DNA of 64,000 bases. It comes from Chitinivorax tropicus. Its GTDB lineage: Bacteria; Pseudomonadota; Gammaproteobacteria; Burkholderiales; SCOH01. This document shows positions 1-9,269 of the stretch, piece by piece (the first letter of the stretch is position 1; each line of letters opens with the position of its first letter). The notes under the pieces were generated by a model. That model saw only the letters and a program-made list of their open reading frames with translations. It made no database searches and was not told the DNA's origin. Made by a program: the position numbers and the translations under genes. The stretch lies in NCBI RefSeq assembly GCF_014202905.1, contig NZ_JACHHY010000006.1, positions 122,257 to 186,256 of the forward strand. Direction: 5' to 3'.

Positions 1-1
1 A

Positions 2-640
2 TCTGGCTATGACATCGAATTCGCGCAGATGATTGCTCGCCGTATTGGTGCCAAACCTGTCTTCAAAACGGTCGAGCCGGATGACCGTATCCCTTCCCTC
101 AAGGATGGGCGTGTGGATCTGGTTGTGGCTACGTTCGCCAAAACACATGACCGGGAAAAACAGGTCGACTTCAGCCTGGGGTACTTTGTCACCGTACAAA
201 AGATCGCCGCCAAAACGGGCAAGTTCCGTGACATCAAGCAATTGAACGGCATCAAGATTTGTGTGGCAAATGGTACTTCAACACAGAGCCTGGTCAAAGA
301 GAATGTGCCTACTGCCGTGCAAGTCGTTCAAGACGATTACGACCTTGCTTTCAAAGCATTGCTGGCGGGCAATTGTGAAGCCGTCGCCGGCCCCGCATCT
401 GTGTTGAATGGCAATATATCGAAACAGCCTGCCAGCGCTGGCTTGGCGGTTGCAGAGGTACCGTTGGGGATTGAATCATTCGGTATCGGCATGCGTAAAG
501 GCGAAAAGCGTTTGCAACGAATGGTGAATGACGCATTGCTTGAATCTGAGCGCTCAGGAGAGGCAGTCAAGATCTTTGAGCGGTACTTCGGGAAGAATTC
601 GCCTGCTCCACAAATGCGCTTATTCAAGATTCAGGAGTAA
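2..640 (+). CDS. Amino-acid ABC transporter periplasmic binding protein, family 3 (5' partial)
   Basis: The reading frame is open from the first bases of the window, so the gene begins outside it. The visible part starts SGYDIEFAQM, a typical early strand of family 3 solute-binding proteins (SBP_bac_3). It continues with a DGRVDLVVATF segment and a KQVDFSLGYF segment, which match the conserved ligand-binding core. The family captures polar amino acids in the periplasm and hands them to an ABC permease. The signal peptide is missing because of the truncation, and no permease or ATPase gene follows in the window, so the ligand cannot be inferred. The ATG at 29 is an internal methionine, not the start. 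Stop TAA at 638-640. Confidence 0.85.
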   Translation, partial: SGYDIEFAQMIARRIGAKPVFKTVEPDDRIPSLKDGRVDLVVATFAKTHDREKQVDFSLGYFVTVQKIAAKTGKFRDIKQLNGIKICVANGTSTQSLVKENVPTAVQVVQDDYDLAFKALLAGNCEAVAGPASVLNGNISKQPASAGLAVAEVPLGIESFGIGMRKGEKRLQRMVNDALLESERSGEAVKIFERYFGKNSPAPQMRLFKIQE

Positions 641-713
641 CTATCGCCAAAGACCCGCCCGTCACTTGTCCAACCATGATGGCTGTGATGGCCCCTGCGT
701 TCGGGCAAGCGCA

Positions 714-736
714 AAGCACACCCGGTGGGTGTGCTT
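714..736. repeat. Perfect 10-bp stem hairpin after the binding-protein gene
   Basis: Arms at 714-723 (AAGCACACCC) and 727-736 (GGGTGTGCTT) are exact reverse complements with a 3-base loop. It lies 74 bp after the stop of the binding-protein gene. There is no T-tract after it on the + strand, so it is at best an imperfect terminator or an mRNA 3'-end stabiliser. Confidence 0.5.
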
Positions 737-881
737 ACACAGACTGGGCAGCCAGGCTCCAACAGGCTGAAGATCAGGTAACAGCTTGGCTGCCAGTCAC
801 TGGTGAGTCAGTGCCATGGCGCTGTGCCAGCGGCCAGTCCAACGCTCAAAGACCGGCTGGATGCCATGGGTTTGGATTCCA

Positions 882-1442
882 TCAATTCGGGACAACGAAC
901 TGCCGCCATTTTCCTCGCCCACCTGGATGGTTGTTCGAGACCAGTACCACTTTGACACCATCTGCACCAACACCAATGGAAAGTCCATTTGAATTATATG
1001 GATAGGGGCGTATCACTCTTGCGCCATCATCCGGTTGTTGATTGAAGCATAGATTCAAGAAGCGCAGATTGTTCGAGTCCTCGCAGGCCCAAATACCTAG
1101 GCCGGTTCCGGAGGTTTGGCTGCCACGCGTGTCCAGGCAATAGCGGCTATCTTGTCTATTACGGATGAATTCGGTTTCCCTCTCATGTATCCACTGTTGT
1201 TTAAGCTCCGAGGTGCATTTTTCAAGAATGACATTGGCACCATTTGTCAGCACCCCATTTTCCACCGACATACACATGTCGTCGGCACCGTTCCAAACAC
1301 TCCATTTCACATAGACATCAGACGCCACAGCGTTGCTGCAACCATCGTTACCTGTGCCGGGGGCGGCTGCAGTCGTAGGGCCCGCCCATAAGGCCATTGT
1401 GCTCATGGCCAATAGCACAGCAGTTTTTCCAAACTTATTCAT
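882..1442 (-). CDS. Secreted ricin-type beta-trefoil lectin-domain protein
   Basis: The protein has 186 residues. The N-terminus is a Sec signal peptide (MNKFGKTAVLLAMSTMALWA, then cleavage near TTAAA). The mature part carries the ricin B-type trefoil pattern: repeats of the type CMSVENG...NGANVILEKC...QQW, then a second CLDTRG...GIWAC repeat and a weaker third. Such domains bind galactose- or chitin-like sugars. The domain stands alone, without an attached catalytic domain. The start at 1442 was chosen because a GGAG sequence lies 8 bases upstream, whereas the ATG at 1448 is too close to it. The molecule probably acts outside the cell. The gene is monocistronic and faces the preceding gene tail to tail. 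Confidence 0.75.
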   Translation of the reverse strand: MNKFGKTAVLLAMSTMALWAGPTTAAAPGTGNDGCSNAVASDVYVKWSVWNGADDMCMSVENGVLTNGANVILEKCTSELKQQWIHERETEFIRNRQDSRYCLDTRGSQTSGTGLGIWACEDSNNLRFLNLCFNQQPDDGARVIRPYPYNSNGLSIGVGADGVKVVLVSNNHPGGRGKWRQFVVPN

Positions 1443-2398
1443 GTTCATTTCTCCTCGTCGTGCAATCACGGATGGATTGCGTAGATGAAAATCCCATCAC
1501 CTTTCATGGAAGACTGAAATGGCGATGTAGACCACTCATGGTTCCTATTTGATATGGATGTTGCTTTTCACGACTGATAATAGGGTGATAGGTGATTGAT
1601 ATATCAATGATAAATTTGTATTTTTTGGTTCTTTTATGAATTGGCATGGCTCTGTGATTTGTATCATTTTGAATGCAACTAAATTTTAGTGATGAATGAA
1701 AATTTGATTGGTTTGTTGGTTTTATACCAATCTTTATTCAGCCTATATTCAGGTTTATTTCTTAGTCAAGTCATACGAAATTCATTAACTTTATGGAAGC
1801 GTAAAATTCATTCGGGTTGGTGAGGGTGGTTTTATTTTCAGGAGATAGTGGGTAAATATACGAAAAGGCGAGAATACCTGGTGAGGAAGGTGCTGGGTGT
1901 GTATGCTTTTGTAGCTTGGATGAAGATGTTTCTTCAAATAATTCAATTAGTTGTGTGGTTGAACTTGTTTTGACTTGACCGAATGTTCTTTTTGTTGGTT
2001 GACATTTAAATATGGATTGATTGCGCGATAAGATATTGTTTGATCAGTTTGGTATATATGATTTTTAGGTTGTATGTGGTTGAGAATTTTATGATGTAGG
2101 GTAGATATTCGGTGGTTGAAACTGTCAATTGAATTGAGTGTGTAACTGAATAGGGCTGCTTCAGGTTTGCGCATTGCCTTTTTTGGAATAGGTAATGCGT
2201 GATTTCAACTGCCAATGAAAACGTTTTTAATTGGCAGTTTGGTATCTTTGGCCCGACATAAAGAGCCAGGTAAACAAGGTGCGGGCTAACTTTTCATATG
2301 TCGCTCAGTCAGGCTCTGCTGTATGGATGAGGGCGTGTGGCATCACAATGAAAATTGCAGTGCTGGTTGTCGAATTCATCGGTCAGCCACTGGCCAGG
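1443..2398. other. Long AT-rich non-coding stretch
   Basis: These 956 bases are clearly richer in A and T than the surrounding genes. Open frames here (for example 1947-2174 on the minus strand) have low-complexity Asn/His/Ile-rich translations, no good ribosome binding site and no recognisable domain. I see only the promoter-proximal leader of the lectin gene at the left end and two tandem hairpins at 2170-2239. Confidence 0.5.
2170..2239. repeat. Two tandem hairpins downstream of the MFS gene
   Basis: First hairpin: CGCATTGCC at 2170-2178 pairs with GGTAATGCG at 2191-2199, with one G-T wobble. Second hairpin: AACTGCCAAT at 2207-2216 pairs exactly with ATTGGCAGTT at 2230-2239, and its loop contains the self-complementary AAAACGTTTT. 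They lie 160-230 bp beyond the stop codon of the leftward MFS gene, so they may end its transcript. Confidence 0.45.
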
Positions 2399-3871
2399 TC
2401 AATATGGATCGTCACTTGCGTGGCGGTTTGCAGCCTGATGTATTGCTGCTTGATGCGGAGAGCTGTTTTCCTGCGATGATTTAGCTGGCGATGCATGTTT
2501 TACTCGCATCTGGCTGACGAGCGCGATCAAGACCAATACCGTGGCGACAGCAAAGGTGACTTGCATGCCATATCTGGCAGCGGTGGGGGCATGCTGCTGC
2601 CCAGTGATGTTGACCACCCATGCAAAGGTCGCACCCATCAACGATGCACCGGTGATCAAGCCCAGATTGCGTGCGAGGTTGAGCATGCCTGAAATCAGCC
2701 CCCTCTGCCCGCCTTGCGAGTGGGCCAATACGGCTGTGTTGTTGGCGGTCTGGAACGTGGCATAGCCGGTGGTGAGCAGGGCCAGAGGAATGGCATAGCC
2801 GAGTACGCGCCAACTGGCTGGAATACAGACCAACAACGCACTGGCGACCAGCATGGCGCTCAGTCCCTGGGTGATGGTGCGGGCAGACCCAATGCGGTCT
2901 ACCAGGCGACCAGCGGGAAAGGAGGTGAGGGTGGCGAAGGCGGGGCCAATCGACACGACCAGGCCGACTTGTGTTGAATTCAGATCAAAAAACCGCCCCA
3001 AATAGAATGGCCCGACCACCAGTGCGGCCATTACCACGGTCGTGGCTGCTACGCTGGCTATCAAGCCACTGCTGAATTGCGGGTCTTGAAACAGGTGGAC
3101 TGCCAGCAAAGGGTTGGCTGCCTGTCGCTCGATGGCGATGAGCACAGCAAGGCTGATCAACGCAAGCATCAGCAGGCTGCCATTCAGCCAGCCATAGTGG
3201 CCGCGCTCCAAGGTCAAGGCCAAGGTGTAGAACAGCAATGTTGTCATCAACCAGCACATACCGGGTATATCCAGGTTGGAAGTTGGCTGCCTGCTCAGGT
3301 CGGTTTGGCCGGGTAAATATCGGGAGATCAGCACCCATGCCAGCACGGCCAGGGGAATAGGTACCCAGAACATGGCCTGCCAGCCCATTGTATCAATCAG
3401 TATCCCCCCCAAGGCTGGGCCAAGTGTGGTGCCAATGGCTGACATGGTTCCCAGCAGGCCCAGCGCACCACCGCTCTTCGCCTTGGGAATGACCTCACCA
3501 ACGCAGGCCATGGCCAGTGTGGTCATGGCTGCTGCACCCAGCCCTTGGCCAATCCGTGCCATGACCAGCATGGTGATATCTTGGGCGCCTGTAGCAAGCA
3601 GCGAGGCGATACAGAAAAGTGCGATACCGATCAGGAGAATACGTTTCCGCCCTAGGCGATCTCCAAGATATCCTGTGCTTGTAATCAATGCTGTCATGGC
3701 CAGCAAGTAGCCCAGTATCACCCATTGCACTGCTGAGAATGGGGTGGAAAAAACCTGCATCAAGGTCGGCAAGCCGGTGTTGACGATGCTGACACTGAGC
3801 GATGGCAGCAAAACTGCCAGCGATAAGCCGGCCAAGATGCGGCGGCTGGGGGGGAAAGCGGTGGTGGGCAT
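2399..3871 (-). CDS. MFS drug:H+ antiporter, DHA2 (EmrB/QacA) type
   Basis: The protein has 490 residues with about 14 predicted membrane segments, the length of the 14-TM DHA2 family of proton-driven exporters in the inner membrane. The cytoplasmic loop 2-3 motif A is present (GDRLGRKRILLIG, near residue 70). The antiporter motif C is present in helix 5 (GPALGG, near residue 152). The substrate is unknown; the family exports hydrophobic drugs, dyes or bile-like compounds. No membrane-fusion partner (EmrA type) is adjacent, so it probably works alone. The divergent LysR gene 156 bp away is its likely regulator. Start ATG at 3871. Confidence 0.85.
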   Translation of the reverse strand: MPTTAFPPSRRILAGLSLAVLLPSLSVSIVNTGLPTLMQVFSTPFSAVQWVILGYLLAMTALITSTGYLGDRLGRKRILLIGIALFCIASLLATGAQDITMLVMARIGQGLGAAAMTTLAMACVGEVIPKAKSGGALGLLGTMSAIGTTLGPALGGILIDTMGWQAMFWVPIPLAVLAWVLISRYLPGQTDLSRQPTSNLDIPGMCWLMTTLLFYTLALTLERGHYGWLNGSLLMLALISLAVLIAIERQAANPLLAVHLFQDPQFSSGLIASVAATTVVMAALVVGPFYLGRFFDLNSTQVGLVVSIGPAFATLTSFPAGRLVDRIGSARTITQGLSAMLVASALLVCIPASWRVLGYAIPLALLTTGYATFQTANNTAVLAHSQGGQRGLISGMLNLARNLGLITGASLMGATFAWVVNITGQQHAPTAARYGMQVTFAVATVLVLIALVSQMRVKHASPAKSSQENSSPHQAAIHQAANRHASDDPY

Positions 3872-3903
3872 GGTTGGGGTGTTTCCGCGTCAATGGGTTT
3901 GAT

Positions 3904-3984
3904 CGGACTATAAAACCAGCCTAATCAGTGCGGAAGGCGCATGATCTGCATGTTATTCGTGCATGTGACGCCAGCTATAGTCCG
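3904..3984. promoter_or_regulatory. Inverted repeat in the MFS-LysR divergent promoter region
   Basis: CGGACTATA (3904-3912) and its exact reverse complement TATAGTCCG (3976-3984) lie 63 bp apart in the 156-bp gap between the divergent exporter and LysR genes. LysR proteins bind paired sites in such gaps. The spacing could allow looping between two dimers. This is an inference from position and symmetry only. Confidence 0.35.
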
Positions 3985-4027
3985 GTATGCTTGCCGCTTC
4001 TTGGCAACTTTGCTCGCGAGCCAATTC

Positions 4028-4948
4028 ATGAATCTGCCGGACTTGAATCTGTTGATTGCCTTGAATGCTTTATTGGCGGAAGGCAGTGTAGCCAAGGCTG
4101 CAAAACGCCTACACCTGAGCCCTTCTGCCATGAGCAGGGCGTTGGCCAGATTGCGTGAAACCCTGGGTGACCCATTGCTGGTGCGGGCGGGCCGGGGTAT
4201 GGTGCCTACGCCCCGTGCACTTGTGATCAGGGAGCAGGTCGGCCAGTTGGTGCAAGGCGCGGAAATGGTGTTGCGGCCCGCCAGCAGACTGGATCTGACC
4301 CAGTTGAAGCGTACATTCGCCATCCGGGCCAGCGATGGCTTTGCGGAGACATTCGGCCCGGCCCTGCTTGAACATCTGGGGCAGGCAGCCCCTCAGGTCA
4401 GGTTGCGGTTCATGCAAAAACCCAATAAGGACAGTACGCCCTTGCGCGATGGCATTATTGATCTGGAGATTGGCGTAGTGGGCGAAAGCGAAGCCCCTGA
4501 ATTGCGGGTGCAGAAACTGTTCAAAGATCAGTTCGTTGCTGTAGTGCAGCCTCGGCACGCACTTGCACAGGATGTGATCACCCCCGAGCGCTATGCCGCA
4601 GCGCGACATATCGTAGTGTCTCGCCGTGGGTTTGAAAAAAGCCGGATCGACGATGCCTTGCTGGGCTTGGGCCTGCAACGACAAGTTGAAACTATTGTCG
4701 ATAGCTTTGCCACTGCGCTGGCATTGGCGCGTCGTACCAATCTGGTCGCTACGGTGCCGGCTCGTCATACTGCAGGTTTGCAGGATGGACTGGTGGTGCT
4801 TGCATTGCCGATCAGCTTGCCGGATCTCACGATTTCCATGCTCTGGCACCCCAGGTTGGATGCCGATCTGGCACACCGCTGGTTAAGGCAGTGCCTGCGT
4901 GTCGTGTGCGGAGAGCCGCCTGGCGAGGCAGTGTCTGGCGCGAGCTGA
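4028..4948 (+). CDS. LysR-family transcriptional regulator
   Basis: The protein has 306 residues. The N-terminal winged helix-turn-helix covers about residues 5-62: LNLLIALNALLAEGSVAKAA, then LHLSPSAMSRALARLRETLG with its recognition helix, then the usual LLVRAGRGMVPTPRA wing. The rest is the periplasmic-binding-protein-like effector domain. The start at 4028 was chosen because the LysR domain begins there; the frame upstream to 3941 has no family similarity. The gene is divergent from the MFS exporter, the classical arrangement for a LysR activator of an exporter. The effector ligand is unknown. Confidence 0.85.
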   Translation: MNLPDLNLLIALNALLAEGSVAKAAKRLHLSPSAMSRALARLRETLGDPLLVRAGRGMVPTPRALVIREQVGQLVQGAEMVLRPASRLDLTQLKRTFAIRASDGFAETFGPALLEHLGQAAPQVRLRFMQKPNKDSTPLRDGIIDLEIGVVGESEAPELRVQKLFKDQFVAVVQPRHALAQDVITPERYAAARHIVVSRRGFEKSRIDDALLGLGLQRQVETIVDSFATALALARRTNLVATVPARHTAGLQDGLVVLALPISLPDLTISMLWHPRLDADLAHRWLRQCLRVVCGEPPGEAVSGAS

Positions 4949-4986
4949 ACAGCAGACCGGCGCAAACATCTCGATAGCATCAGGTA

Positions 4987-7410
4987 CTAACTGATGCCCG
5001 TCACTCGTATCAACAGCCAGACAGGCACGCCAACATATAGTACCAACAGGCCCATGCGTTCGATCAGGTAGCGGGTATCGGCAGCATGTTGCGGCTTGGC
5101 CCAGGTTGCCACTAAGGTAATCGACTCAATACCCAGTCGCAGCACGGCTGCGGTGGCTGTCATGCCGATCAGCCACCCTCCCCACCACAGCAACAGCGTG
5201 GTCAGGTAAGCCTTGAGCCCCAGCACGTAGTACTCTCCGAACAGGCTGCCATACACAATATGCTGGTGCAGGTTGAATGCAATCAGCGACAGTGCCAGTG
5301 GGAGCAAGGCGAATTTCACCAAAGGATGGGCGATGCGCCCTGGCCGCGTCGCTTCGCGTGTCTGGGCGAGCAGGGCGATGATCGATGGTTTGCTGGTTTG
5401 TGCTGTGTCAATGGGCGTCAACACCCTCATCAATTTGGCTGGATCAGGAACTGCAAGGGTGTATGGCCAGGGCCTGCCTGAGCGGAGGTGTATGGCCAGG
5501 CCAGGGGTGGGCAGGGGTAGCCAGCTGGGCTCGACTGCACGGATATCAGCCAAGGGAAGCATCAGGCTGTCTTTGCCTCGGCGCAGCACCAGTTGCCCTG
5601 ATTCGATGCTGGCGGTGGCTGCGAACGCCCGCAGGACAAACCAGGCTGCCGCCTCGGGCACCAAGCAAAGGCTCATGAACAAGCGGATCTGGGCCCATGC
5701 CTGAACCCGCAAACTGTCATCCAGCAAGATCGACAGTGCCAGCCAGATCAGCGCGCATCGTGCAAAGGCCCGTAGCGCACTTGCCAACAATCGGGCTGGC
5801 AACGGCAGCACCGCCACACTGCCCAGCGGACAATCAGCGGGGGGCGTGTCCAGCTGGGGCCGGGCTGGTGGTTGCCACCTCGGCAGCAGCGCTGTGATGG
5901 CCAACAACCCCAGCCATGTCACACAGACCAACCCGACCCAATCCCCCCATCTGACTAGCAAGGTGGGGGCGGGCGTGCCGATCGGCAGTGCGCCCACTAC
6001 CAGGGTACGCTCACCCAGCCGTGATCCTGCGGTGACATGGCCCTGTCCATCGATGACCGCGCTGTAGCCATTGGTGGTGACGCGATATTGCGGCAGGCGG
6101 GTTTCAATGCTGCGGAAGGCGGCGACTGCATGGTGTAGGGCCGCGCCCTGGGGGTATTGGGTAAACCAGGAGTCGTTGGACAAAGTAATGATGGCCTGGG
6201 CGCCCAGGCGAGCGCCATGGATGGCCAGCCGTGTATCGACATCATCAAGGCAGATCAGCGGCAATACAGGTATTTCGCGCCCATCCTTGAGCGGCAGCGG
6301 GAACACCCGTGCACCATTGCCAGCCAGCCAGGTGCCTGTCCATGGTAGCCAGCTGCGAAAGTTCGGGCCATCCAACCAGGCTGGCACCCATTCGGTCAGC
6401 GGGAACAGCCGGGTTTTCCGATACATGCCCGATACACCTTGCTTGGGTGTGACAATGGCGGCGGCGTTGTATTCACCGGCGGCGTCCCGATCATAGGTGC
6501 CCATGACAAATGGCACCTGTGCGGCCTGCACAATGCTGAGGATCTCTTGATCCAGCTCTGCGCCGGTTTGGCTTTTCGGGTGACCAAGGGTGGTGGGGTA
6601 GGCGGTTTCAGACCACAGCACGACATCGACTTTTTGGCGTTCCACCGCGTCGTAGCTCATTGCATAATGCAGATCGAGCACCTCGCGGACAGCCGCGAAT
6701 GCACCTTTCTCGGCGCGTAACTGCTCATATGCCACCAGATTGGATTGGATCAGGCCCACACGTAGCGATTGCGCCGTTGTTGAGGGCGGCAGTGGTCGCA
6801 CGTAGGCCCCGTAGGCAGCCAGCAGCAGCGGAATGGCCAAGCCGATGGCAGCGGGCTTCAACATTGACAACACACCTTGCCGACGTTGGCCCCAGGTGCT
6901 GGCTGTTGCTTCGTTGGCCAGCAGCAGGCAAAAGGTCAGCCCTGCCGAGCCAATCAGATCTGCCGCTTGACGGATGGTTGTGGCCGGGTAAAGCCCATAG
7001 CCCAAGGTATCGCCCAGCAATTTGGGAACCAGCCGCTCTGTCGCCACCCAGGCCGCAGCCCCGGCCAGGGCCTGTACCCAAGGGCCATAGCGACGACCAG
7101 CCCAATGACGGGCAAGGGCAAAAGCGAGGATCTGCGGCTGAAACAGTGGCGCCATCAACACCAGCACCAGCAAGCCAGTTGACTGACCCAGCTTGGTATA
7201 GTCTCCAATCGCCAAGCCAAACCACGCGAAGACGGTCAGGCTATAGGCGATGCTCATCCCATATCCGCTCAACAATGTGCTGCCGAACGTCTTGCTCCCG
7301 TTGAGCGAGCACAGCCAGGGCGCCAGTGCCACAAAACCTAGCACCCAGCCCAGGCCGCCATACGCATACAAACCACACAGCACTGAGCTGCCAATAATGC
7401 CGATCAACAT
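4987..7410 (-). CDS. Apolipoprotein N-acyltransferase-like protein with extra C-terminal membrane/PH-like region
   Basis: The protein has 807 residues against about 510 for normal Lnt. Residues 1-200 are multi-pass membrane segments. Residues ~217-480 are the CN-hydrolase (nitrilase) domain, with a complete apparent catalytic triad: Glu268 (VVLWSETAYP), Lys332 (YRKTRLFPLTEWVP) and Cys387 (LICLDD). Lnt adds the third acyl chain to lipoproteins at the outer face of the inner membrane. Beyond residue ~500 lies an extra ~290 residues: membrane segments around a soluble stretch (LVLRRGKDSLMLPLADIRAV) that looks like a bacterial PH-type domain. It is last in an operon with a membrane-anchored protein and an SGNH hydrolase. 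It is probably a second, specialised Lnt paralogue rather than the housekeeping enzyme. Confidence 0.75.
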   Translation of the reverse strand: MLIGIIGSSVLCGLYAYGGLGWVLGFVALAPWLCSLNGSKTFGSTLLSGYGMSIAYSLTVFAWFGLAIGDYTKLGQSTGLLVLVLMAPLFQPQILAFALARHWAGRRYGPWVQALAGAAAWVATERLVPKLLGDTLGYGLYPATTIRQAADLIGSAGLTFCLLLANEATASTWGQRRQGVLSMLKPAAIGLAIPLLLAAYGAYVRPLPPSTTAQSLRVGLIQSNLVAYEQLRAEKGAFAAVREVLDLHYAMSYDAVERQKVDVVLWSETAYPTTLGHPKSQTGAELDQEILSIVQAAQVPFVMGTYDRDAAGEYNAAAIVTPKQGVSGMYRKTRLFPLTEWVPAWLDGPNFRSWLPWTGTWLAGNGARVFPLPLKDGREIPVLPLICLDDVDTRLAIHGARLGAQAIITLSNDSWFTQYPQGAALHHAVAAFRSIETRLPQYRVTTNGYSAVIDGQGHVTAGSRLGERTLVVGALPIGTPAPTLLVRWGDWVGLVCVTWLGLLAITALLPRWQPPARPQLDTPPADCPLGSVAVLPLPARLLASALRAFARCALIWLALSILLDDSLRVQAWAQIRLFMSLCLVPEAAAWFVLRAFAATASIESGQLVLRRGKDSLMLPLADIRAVEPSWLPLPTPGLAIHLRSGRPWPYTLAVPDPAKLMRVLTPIDTAQTSKPSIIALLAQTREATRPGRIAHPLVKFALLPLALSLIAFNLHQHIVYGSLFGEYYVLGLKAYLTTLLLWWGGWLIGMTATAAVLRLGIESITLVATWAKPQHAADTRYLIERMGLLVLYVGVPVWLLIRVTGIS

Positions 7411-7439
7411 AACTAAACCGTTGGAAAAATAGAGTGAAA

Positions 7440-8126
7440 TCAGGGCTTGGCGTGCCCGGTGTCAACTGGGGGAGGGATTACGATCCGCCGGATCGGGAAG
7501 CCCGGTGGCGCCAGCTCCGGTGTGACCACGCGGTCTTCCGGTATCGGAATCGGTTGGTTGTTCGCATCAAAAAATGGGCGATCTGGTGCAAACATCAGAA
7601 TCGGCTCGATGCGTTGGCCATCGTCGGTTGCCTGATAGTGCCGGACATACCCTTCCGGCAGCGTGTAACCCTCTGGCACAGCCAGCCCGACCATGGGTGG
7701 GCGGGTGCCAGGCGGGTTGAAAGCCCCTAAACCAGTACGGATACCCGCTTGATGCAGTCGTGTGATCACTTCGTTCATGGTCGGCACTTGGCCCTTTGGA
7801 ATGAAGCTTGTGATATCCGGTGTGGGATCTTGATCACCCTCGCGCCCAACCCGAATAGTCGGTTCATCGGCTTTGGGCTGTTCTGCTGGCGCTTTCGACA
7901 GCATCGGCCAGCCAGCGGCCTGCGTGGCTGGTGCTGAGGGGAGCGATGCTGGCGCGGAGGTCATCTCCACTGGGGAGGCCGGGGGGCCGGACAACCAGCC
8001 ATAGCCCAGCCCCCATAGCACCAGTGCAGCTGCTACCAGCAGATAGCCGATCGACGGGCGCCACGCCCCCGCTTCGCTCCGCCAGCAGGGCGAAAATCGA
8101 TCAGTGCGGCGCGATACGGCCATCAT
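7440..8126 (-). CDS. Membrane-anchored proline-rich protein of unknown function
   Basis: The protein has 228 residues. A short cytoplasmic N-terminus is followed by one membrane segment (residues ~26-46, IGYLLVAAALVLWGLGYGWL). Then comes a Pro/Ala/Ser-rich linker and a periplasmic domain of about 140 residues rich in proline, with the pattern VPEGYTLPEGYVRHY. I do not recognise the family. It lies 15 bp after the SGNH hydrolase stop and 29 bp before the Lnt-like start, so the three are very likely one transcript. A GGGAG sequence lies upstream of the chosen ATG. A role as periplasmic partner of either neighbour is an inference. Confidence 0.6.
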   Translation of the reverse strand: MMAVSRRTDRFSPCWRSEAGAWRPSIGYLLVAAALVLWGLGYGWLSGPPASPVEMTSAPASLPSAPATQAAGWPMLSKAPAEQPKADEPTIRVGREGDQDPTPDITSFIPKGQVPTMNEVITRLHQAGIRTGLGAFNPPGTRPPMVGLAVPEGYTLPEGYVRHYQATDDGQRIEPILMFAPDRPFFDANNQPIPIPEDRVVTPELAPPGFPIRRIVIPPPVDTGHAKP

Positions 8127-8141
8127 GCATGCTCCCGAAGA

Positions 8142-9269
8142 TCAGGGCGAAACTGGGTTGGAGGTTGAGACTGCCCAGCCCATACGCTCATGCCCCAAGG
8201 TGTTCCAGATGGGGTTCTTGCCACCTGGGATCGATGTAAAGCGTGGCGCACCTGAGCCGGTCGTGTCTCCAAACAGGCCCGATCTCACCGTCCCACCGCT
8301 GAAGGTCGGGTGAGTGTCATCTGATTGGATATAGTCATGGCTAGTACCAGGCGAAACAAACTTGGTATTGGCATCACGAATGGTGGACTTCAGCGTGGAG
8401 GTAATGCGGGTCACATAGCTTGCTTCGCTCTCGCCCGCAATGTATCGCAACCCATCAGTGTCGATCATGCCATCACCATTGCTGTCGTAGTCAGCAGCCA
8501 TATACTCAGCAAAATTGTCTGTGCACTTGAAGCCCTTCTGGCGTGCAAACTCGCACATCCAGTAGTTCATCTTGGTCAGATAGGGCAGGAACGTATCCCG
8601 CATATTGACCGTTCTACCGGTGCTGGGGCTGGTGCAGGTGCTTTGCTGATTGTCAGCGGCATAGCCAGGGTAGTAAAGGTTCGAGATCACCTTCAGCTTC
8701 ACGCCGGAATAGGCGTTGGCATTGATGAAATCCATTGCGGCTGCTACATGTGTCTTACAACTCTGCAGCGCATTTTCCATCACCGCAACATTGCAGGTAC
8801 CGCCCTGCTCCCTGAATGCAGAGCGCGCCTGTAGGCCATCGTTGCCACACATCTCAAATGTCACCACGCGGGTCGAGGCATCCTGCATATACGACCGCTC
8901 CGCCACGATCTTGTTGTGATACACATCAGACGCCACCGCACCGGATTTCGCACGGCGCACACTCTCCACGTCCGCATTCCACGCTGCCGACAGATACTCT
9001 GCATCCACTGTCGGTGCGGCATATTTGGCGGCATTGAAGACCGAGCTGCTGTAACCAGCGTAAATCGAATCACCATATGCCACAACGCGATACTTGGCCG
9101 ACGTGCCAGGCCGGTCGATCGTCCATGACACGTTCTGATTCAGCGTACTCGCCATTACCTCCGCCCCACCCGTCAATAAGGCCAGCGCACACCAAGCCGC
9201 CAACACGGTGGGTTGGCGCTTTGGCTTCAAATCACCATCGCCTTTTACGGCAAAACACTTCGACTTCAT
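8142..9269 (-). CDS. Secreted SGNH/GDSL-family hydrolase
   Basis: The protein has 375 residues with a long, slightly atypical signal peptide (hydrophobic stretch LAAWCALALLTGGAEVMA, residues ~23-40). The SGNH blocks are recognisable: block I VVAYGDSIYAG with the catalytic Ser (~residue 68), block III CGNDG with the Asn, and block V DDTHPTFSGG with the Asp-x-x-His pair near residue 317. These enzymes hydrolyse esters of lipids or acetylated sugars. Several Cys suggest disulphides and a periplasmic or extracellular location. A strong GGAGGAG ribosome binding site precedes the ATG at 9269. It is the first gene of the operon with the membrane protein and the Lnt-like protein. Confidence 0.75.
   Translation of the reverse strand: MKSKCFAVKGDGDLKPKRQPTVLAAWCALALLTGGAEVMASTLNQNVSWTIDRPGTSAKYRVVAYGDSIYAGYSSSVFNAAKYAAPTVDAEYLSAAWNADVESVRRAKSGAVASDVYHNKIVAERSYMQDASTRVVTFEMCGNDGLQARSAFREQGGTCNVAVMENALQSCKTHVAAAMDFINANAYSGVKLKVISNLYYPGYAADNQQSTCTSPSTGRTVNMRDTFLPYLTKMNYWMCEFARQKGFKCTDNFAEYMAADYDSNGDGMIDTDGLRYIAGESEASYVTRITSTLKSTIRDANTKFVSPGTSHDYIQSDDTHPTFSGGTVRSGLFGDTTGSGAPRFTSIPGGKNPIWNTLGHERMGWAVSTSNPVSP

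Noticed and set aside
676..1005. A 109-codon rightward frame over the lectin gene end
   Set aside because: It runs antisense to a gene with signal peptide and clear domain, and its translation is low in hydrophobic core patterns.
2231..2479. An 82-codon rightward frame overlapping the MFS gene end
   Set aside because: It overlaps the coding strand of the exporter, lacks a ribosome binding site and has no recognisable family.
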